Assembly: GCA_963704615.1 (NCBI GenBank) | Contig: OY969923.1 | Coordinates: 3,782,001-3,846,000 of the forward strand | Length of the DNA stretch: 64,000 bases | Reading direction: 5' to 3' | DNA from: Bog-756 sp963704615 | GTDB lineage: Bacteria > Actinomycetota > Acidimicrobiia > Acidimicrobiales > RAAP-2 | Shown here: one piece after another, positions 60,827 to 64,000 of the stretch | Position numbering within the stretch: position 1 is the first letter of the stretch | Layout of the letters: the number at the start of each line of letters is the position of its first letter | The notes under the pieces: generated by a model | What the model was told of the DNA's origin: nothing | The model's input: only the letters and a program-made list of their open reading frames with translations | The model's database searches: none | Translations under genes and position numbers: made by a program

Positions 60827-61657
60827 TCAAGTTTCGAGCAGTTTCGCCTTTGCCGCGTGGAATTCGTCAACGGACAGAGCGCCTGACTGGTGCATCTCCG
60901 TGATCTCCCTCATCTGGGACGCGAGGTCTCCCACTGCTGCGGAACTTCGGGTACTAGCCGCAGTCGGTTGAACCGGAGGCATTTCTGCCGCCTGCTTACT
61001 CAGTGAGGCAACCAAGGGCTTTACTCCCCGCTTTCTGAACCACTTCACCTGCCAATGTGCCCCGAGCCCCAGAATGATGATCAAAGGAATAGTCACAATC
61101 GCCAGAAAGAGGAGGACCTGCCATGCGAGAGGTAGCTTCATAACCATCTTGACGAGGCCATGCTTCGGGTTTTTGAGTCCTCGCCTGCTGTCCTCGACAT
61201 ATACAGCGTTTGTAGTGTGGTTATAGACAAAGAAGGCGTTGCCGGGTTTCCTGTTGTGAACGAGCCATCCAACGGAGACGAGGTGACCCTCTCCGATTGA
61301 AGGGTCGACGTTCGCTGCGTCAACCGGGTGGGAAGCCCCCGCAGAGTCGGTAAGAAAGAAGCCCGTGTGCGTGGTGACAAAAGTACGCCGATTGTCATGC
61401 ACAGAAGTGGTGGTGGAGACGTAGCCGCCGCCGGTCACGATGCCGCTTGTAGAACCGGTTACGTTGCCAAAAGTCTGTGATCCCGTCCAGTTGGAGATGC
61501 CGCTCGCATAGCCAGTGACAGTCCTGACGGAATAGCGGCGATACAGCCCGGTAAACGCCGATCCCGAAGCGTTGAGGTGAACACGCCAGAAGGTTCTCGG
61601 TATCTGCCACACGACCGGGATAGCCACCAAAACCAGAACAAAGACCCAACCCGCCAT
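60827..61657 (-). CDS. SHOCT-domain membrane protein
   Basis: This 276-aa protein has an N-terminal membrane helix (WVFVLVLVAIPVVWQIP) and a beta-rich external part with many Thr/Ser/Gly. A second membrane helix follows (WQVLLFLAIVTIPLIIILGL). It ends with the C-terminal SHOCT motif ITEMHQSGALSVDEFHAAKA (KLLE). SHOCT motifs are short oligomerisation helices on many bacterial proteins. The ATG at 61657 has AGAAGAGG upstream. It stops 48 bases before the target duplication of the cassette to its right. The function is unknown. Confidence 0.8.
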   Translation of the reverse strand: MAGWVFVLVLVAIPVVWQIPRTFWRVHLNASGSAFTGLYRRYSVRTVTGYASGISNWTGSQTFGNVTGSTSGIVTGGGYVSTTTSVHDNRRTFVTTHTGFFLTDSAGASHPVDAANVDPSIGEGHLVSVGWLVHNRKPGNAFFVYNHTTNAVYVEDSRRGLKNPKHGLVKMVMKLPLAWQVLLFLAIVTIPLIIILGLGAHWQVKWFRKRGVKPLVASLSKQAAEMPPVQPTAASTRSSAAVGDLASQMREITEMHQSGALSVDEFHAAKAKLLET

Positions 61658-61713
61658 GCCTCTTCTCCTTTCGCCACGAGGTAAACCGCTTCACTGCCGC
61701 CCGTCACATTAGT

Positions 61714-61738
61714 GGCTCTTCGGATATGAGCGGGGTCG
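61714..61738 (+). repeat. Left terminal inverted repeat of the cassette
   Basis: It reads GGCTCTTCGGATATGAGCGG and ends GGTCG. The ATG within it is the first start codon of the GNAT frame. It is preceded by the duplicated ACATTAGT. Confidence 0.92.
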
Positions 61739-62421
61739 CGGGCCCTGCCGCCGTTGCCAGACTGGGGTCTGCCGGGCGGAATTATGTGCGGCTCGGCCTT
61801 GTTGCGTATCACGCCCCGACCGGGCAATATGCGCTCGTGTATCCCGATCGAGACCTCGCGTCCGATGCGAGGGGCCCGACACTGCGGACTCAACGCCTCG
61901 TGTTGCGGCGTTGGCGCGCCGAAGACCTAGCACCCTTTGCCGAACTCAACGCCGATCCCGACGTAATGGCGCACATGCAGAAGACCATGAGCCGAGAGGA
62001 AAGCGACGCATTCGTGGCGCGCATCGAGGAGGAGTTCGACGACTGCGGTTTCGGTCTGTGGGCCGTAGAGGCGCCGAACCACTCGCCGTTCATTGGCTTT
62101 GTCGGGTTGCACCGAGTGCCGTTTGACGCTCCCTTCACGCCTGCGGTCGAAGTCGGATGGCGCCTAGCCCGCGAGCACTGGGGCTATGGATTCGTGACCG
62201 AGGCGGCTCGTAGTGCGGTTCGCTACGGACTCGAAGAGGTCGGTCTTGACGAGATCGTTTCCTTTACCAACCCAGACAACGTCCGGTCGTGGAAGGTAAT
62301 GGAACGCCTCGGCATGATTCGTGATCCGGCGTCGGACTTCGAGCACCCCAACGTTCCAACGGGACACTGGCTCCGTCCCCATATCTTCTACAGATTTCCG
62401 CCTGCGGCCTCGTCGCCGTAG
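61726..62421 (+). CDS. GNAT (RimJ/RimL-type) acetyltransferase, cassette cargo
   Basis: This protein of up to 231 aa has the RimJ-like GNAT fold: LRTQRLVLRRWRAEDLAPFA, FGLWAVEAPNHSPFIGFVGL, the acetyl-CoA loop region GWRLAREHWGYGFVTEAARS, and IVSFTNPDNVRSWKVMERLG. It would acetylate an amine on a protein, amino acid or drug. The ATG at 61726 lies inside the terminal repeat; the conserved domain only begins near residue 50, so a GTG at 61786 or 61834 may be the true start. As the sole cargo of a mobile cassette, it may give a selectable trait such as resistance (inference). Confidence 0.85.
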   Translation: MSGVAGPAAVARLGSAGRNYVRLGLVAYHAPTGQYALVYPDRDLASDARGPTLRTQRLVLRRWRAEDLAPFAELNADPDVMAHMQKTMSREESDAFVARIEEEFDDCGFGLWAVEAPNHSPFIGFVGLHRVPFDAPFTPAVEVGWRLAREHWGYGFVTEAARSAVRYGLEEVGLDEIVSFTNPDNVRSWKVMERLGMIRDPASDFEHPNVPTGHWLRPHIFYRFPPAASSP

Positions 62422-62572
62422 CGCCCGATCTGCCGTTCGGCGCCCGGCAAAGACTGACCCGACGCGGACAGAACGTGCGCCCAGAACAGCGCCCCGACGA
62501 GCCACTGGGTCCCACGGACTGCGCCGCTCGGCAGTTGGAGCTGTCCCGAGCGCGTAGCTGGCCGAGAGACCC

Positions 62573-62597
62573 GACCCCGCTCATATCCGAAGAGCCA
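62573..62597 (-). repeat. Right terminal inverted repeat of the cassette
   Basis: It is the exact reverse complement of 61714-61738 and is followed by the duplicated ACATTAGT. Between the GNAT stop (62421) and this repeat are 150 bases without a gene. Confidence 0.92.
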
Positions 62598-62605
62598 CAT
62601 TAGTT

Positions 62606-62913
62606 GGCTCCGAGGGTCCCGTGAATTATAACCTGGAGGGTCCGATAACTCCGATAAACGGTCGGCCGCCGTAGAATCGTGAATCCCCAGAAGCAGGCCG
62701 GAAGCCGCCGCAGTACTGACTCCCAGAGTGCGGGTGCCGGAGCTCCCCCATCCGGTCAGGTAAGGCGCAATGCAAGGGTCCTACTCGATCACTCCGAGTG
62801 AAATAATCGGCACCCACAGAGGTGAGGCCAAGAAAGGCGCCGGACTCCAATCTTGGTCATCTGAGCGCTCGCGGTGCACGGGCGCCTGGATGACTTGGTC
62901 ATACTGCTCACAT
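62606..62913. other. Stretch without a supported gene
   Basis: No frame on either strand is convincing. The DNA is less GC-rich than the core region. It separates the cassette from the beta-lactamase-like gene end. Confidence 0.5.
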
Positions 62914-63873
62914 TTATCCGAGGTGGTCGAAAACGTAAGTGGAGACGGCCTCTATCGTGTCGATTCCGTCGGCCTCCGTCGGACTTCCGGTCGTCAAAAC
63001 AGCCAGCACATAACTGTGTCCAGCACCGCTGACCCAGCCGATGCTGTTCACCTGCCAGTCGTTGGGACCGAGGGGTAGCCAGCCGTTCTTGAGCGCCACT
63101 GTTGCTCCAGCGGGAACCCCGGCGGATATTCCCCAGTCCTGGTCGGTCTCCACCTGTTCCATCAGATTGAGGCCGTATTCGCGGGAGCTCGTCGACAGAA
63201 TCCCATTGGGGTATGCGAATCTGGATACGAGGGTAACTTCGTCCAACGCGCTGGTCGTCGTAAGACCCCATCCGGGTAAAGATGTCCCAGGAATAAGGGG
63301 AAGGCTCGAGGGGGTAGTTTGGGTCAATCCTGCTGATCGATCGAAGCGGGCAAGCGCGCTCGCACCTCCGACGTCGCTTAGTAGCGAGGTTGCCGAATCG
63401 TTGTCGCTATTCTCGATCATCGATGGCATGAGAGCGCTTTCTGCTTCCGGGAGAGGCCCACCTGCGTTCTGAGCCTCCTGCAAGGCCGTCCCCATGATCT
63501 CCACTTTCACAATGCTGGCAGTGTCCTGGATCAACCCAGGGTTGTAGGTCCAAACTCTGCCGGTCGTGCCATCGAGGACAGCGACCGTTACCTCACCAGA
63601 CCTGCCATCCAACAAGGAGCCGAGTGCTGCAATCGGCGAGACCTGTTGGATGGTCGTGGAGGTGGTAGTGGTTGAGACGGCGGTTTGGGGCGGTTCAAAA
63701 TCCGGGGAACGAGCGGACTCATTTGCGGTTGGCCCACCACAATTGGCGACGAATAGGGCGACTAATGCAACAACAATGATCCGCCACGATCCCGCTTTTC
63801 CTTCCGAGCTTATCTCGGACCTCAGGTGAACCACCTCGAAACCTGCGGCCGGCTGTGACACTTTCAGTTCCAC
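62914..63873 (-). CDS. Serine beta-lactamase/PBP-like lipoprotein
   Basis: This 319-aa protein has a membrane segment ending in a lipobox (VALFVANC) and a Ser/Thr-rich linker (TTTTSTTIQQ). A class A beta-lactamase-like domain follows: the S-x-x-K motif in TASIVKVEIM, S-D-N in IENSDNDSAT, and KNG in LKNGWLPLGPND in place of KTG. A clear Glu166 equivalent in an omega loop is not seen, so it may be a DD-peptidase-like or inactive member rather than a resistance enzyme. A GTG at 63834 would shorten the n-region to a more normal length. Its upstream 127 bases reach the window end. Confidence 0.82.
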   Translation of the reverse strand: MELKVSQPAAGFEVVHLRSEISSEGKAGSWRIIVVALVALFVANCGGPTANESARSPDFEPPQTAVSTTTTSTTIQQVSPIAALGSLLDGRSGEVTVAVLDGTTGRVWTYNPGLIQDTASIVKVEIMGTALQEAQNAGGPLPEAESALMPSMIENSDNDSATSLLSDVGGASALARFDRSAGLTQTTPSSLPLIPGTSLPGWGLTTTSALDEVTLVSRFAYPNGILSTSSREYGLNLMEQVETDQDWGISAGVPAGATVALKNGWLPLGPNDWQVNSIGWVSGAGHSYVLAVLTTGSPTEADGIDTIEAVSTYVFDHLG

Positions 63874-64000
63874 TCGAGGACCACATCGGGCTGAGCCTCT
63901 CCGAGCGCCGAAATCAGAGACCCATGACGGGAAGTCGACAGCACTTCAGGTAGAAAGTGCGACAAATCTAGAGTTGGGTGTACGTGTATTGCGGGAGTCC

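Larger units (their letters stand above)
61714..62597. mobile_element. Mobile insertion cassette (MIC) carrying a GNAT gene
   Basis: Perfect 25-bp terminal inverted repeats (61714-61738 and 62573-62597) are flanked on both outer sides by ACATTAGT (61706-61713 and 62598-62605). This is an 8-bp target duplication, as made by ISL3-family transposases. The repeats begin GGCTCTTCGG, also typical of that family. There is no transposase inside; the only gene is an acetyltransferase. Exact repeats and duplication show the insertion is recent. Confidence 0.92.

Noticed and set aside
62914..63873. Calling the serine hydrolase an antibiotic-resistance beta-lactamase
   Set aside because: The KTG motif is KNG and no omega-loop Glu is evident, so resistance activity cannot be claimed.

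Overview
The window is high-GC DNA from an actinobacterium, most likely of the class Acidimicrobiia or a near relative (inference). The signs are: mycothiol biosynthesis (MshA) and mycothiol-type enzymes, nickel superoxide dismutase with its maturation protease, LLM/F420-type oxidoreductases, an RsiG-type c-di-GMP anti-sigma protein, an actinobacterial SOS box (CGAAC-N4-GTTCG) in front of recA, and secreted proteins built of VSC...DCTAVG repeats. The core genes at both ends (mshA, sodN/sodX, recA, cinA, pgsA, rimO) are chromosomal. The middle is heavily rearranged accessory DNA.

Region 1 (1-6600) is chromosomal. An apparent operon sodX-rsiG-XRE regulator-mshA runs leftward and diverges from sodN. 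It is followed by a DksA/TraR-type zinc protein, a frameshifted cysteine desulfurase and a beta-propeller lipoprotein. Region 2 (6605-26333) is an integrated mobilizable element of about 19.7 kb in tRNA-Lys(TTT). It is bounded by 48-bp direct repeats (6636-6683 and 26286-26333) and carries an integrase, an excisionase-like protein, a MobF relaxase-helicase flanked by GTGACGTT iteron-like repeats, secreted proteins, a group II intron with a broken reverse transcriptase, an ArsR regulator with a membrane partner, and three further tyrosine recombinases. Region 3 (26334-37462) lies between the right att copy and a third, degraded copy of the tRNA-Lys 3' end. It holds a truncated thiG, a GH5 glycosidase, a decayed kinase gene, glyA behind a ZTP (pfl) riboswitch, an ISL3-type transposase remnant, and small regulator-enzyme operons (TetR, HxlR). 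The three att copies suggest repeated integration at one tRNA gene.

Region 4 (37463-53760) is a patchwork of small operons: two LLM oxidoreductases, a glutaredoxin-like protein, a potassium channel, a cyclic-nucleotide-binding protein, a HiPIP-like protein, an SDR, and a divergent pair of unusual citrate synthases (one fused to a DNA-binding helix-turn-helix, the other to a CBS pair). It ends with a Tat-exported N,N-dimethylformamidase-like protein. Region 5 (53770-60290) is the conserved block recA, cinA, pgsA, rimO, with a 15-bp minisatellite between the recA SOS box and the recA start. Region 6 (60288-64000) begins at tRNA-Ser(GCT), beside an integrase remnant. It holds a SHOCT protein, a well-preserved mobile insertion cassette (25-bp terminal inverted repeats and an 8-bp target duplication around one GNAT acetyltransferase gene), and a serine beta-lactamase-like lipoprotein.

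The observations most worth following are the transposase-less GNAT cassette and its matching ISL3-type end elsewhere in the window, the tandem tRNA-Lys islands, the two-motif RsiG protein in an operon with sodX and mshA, the CBS-citrate synthase fusion, and the recA leader repeat. At least five genes are broken by what looks like a single inserted base. This could be true decay or sequence error, and it affects how those genes should be read.
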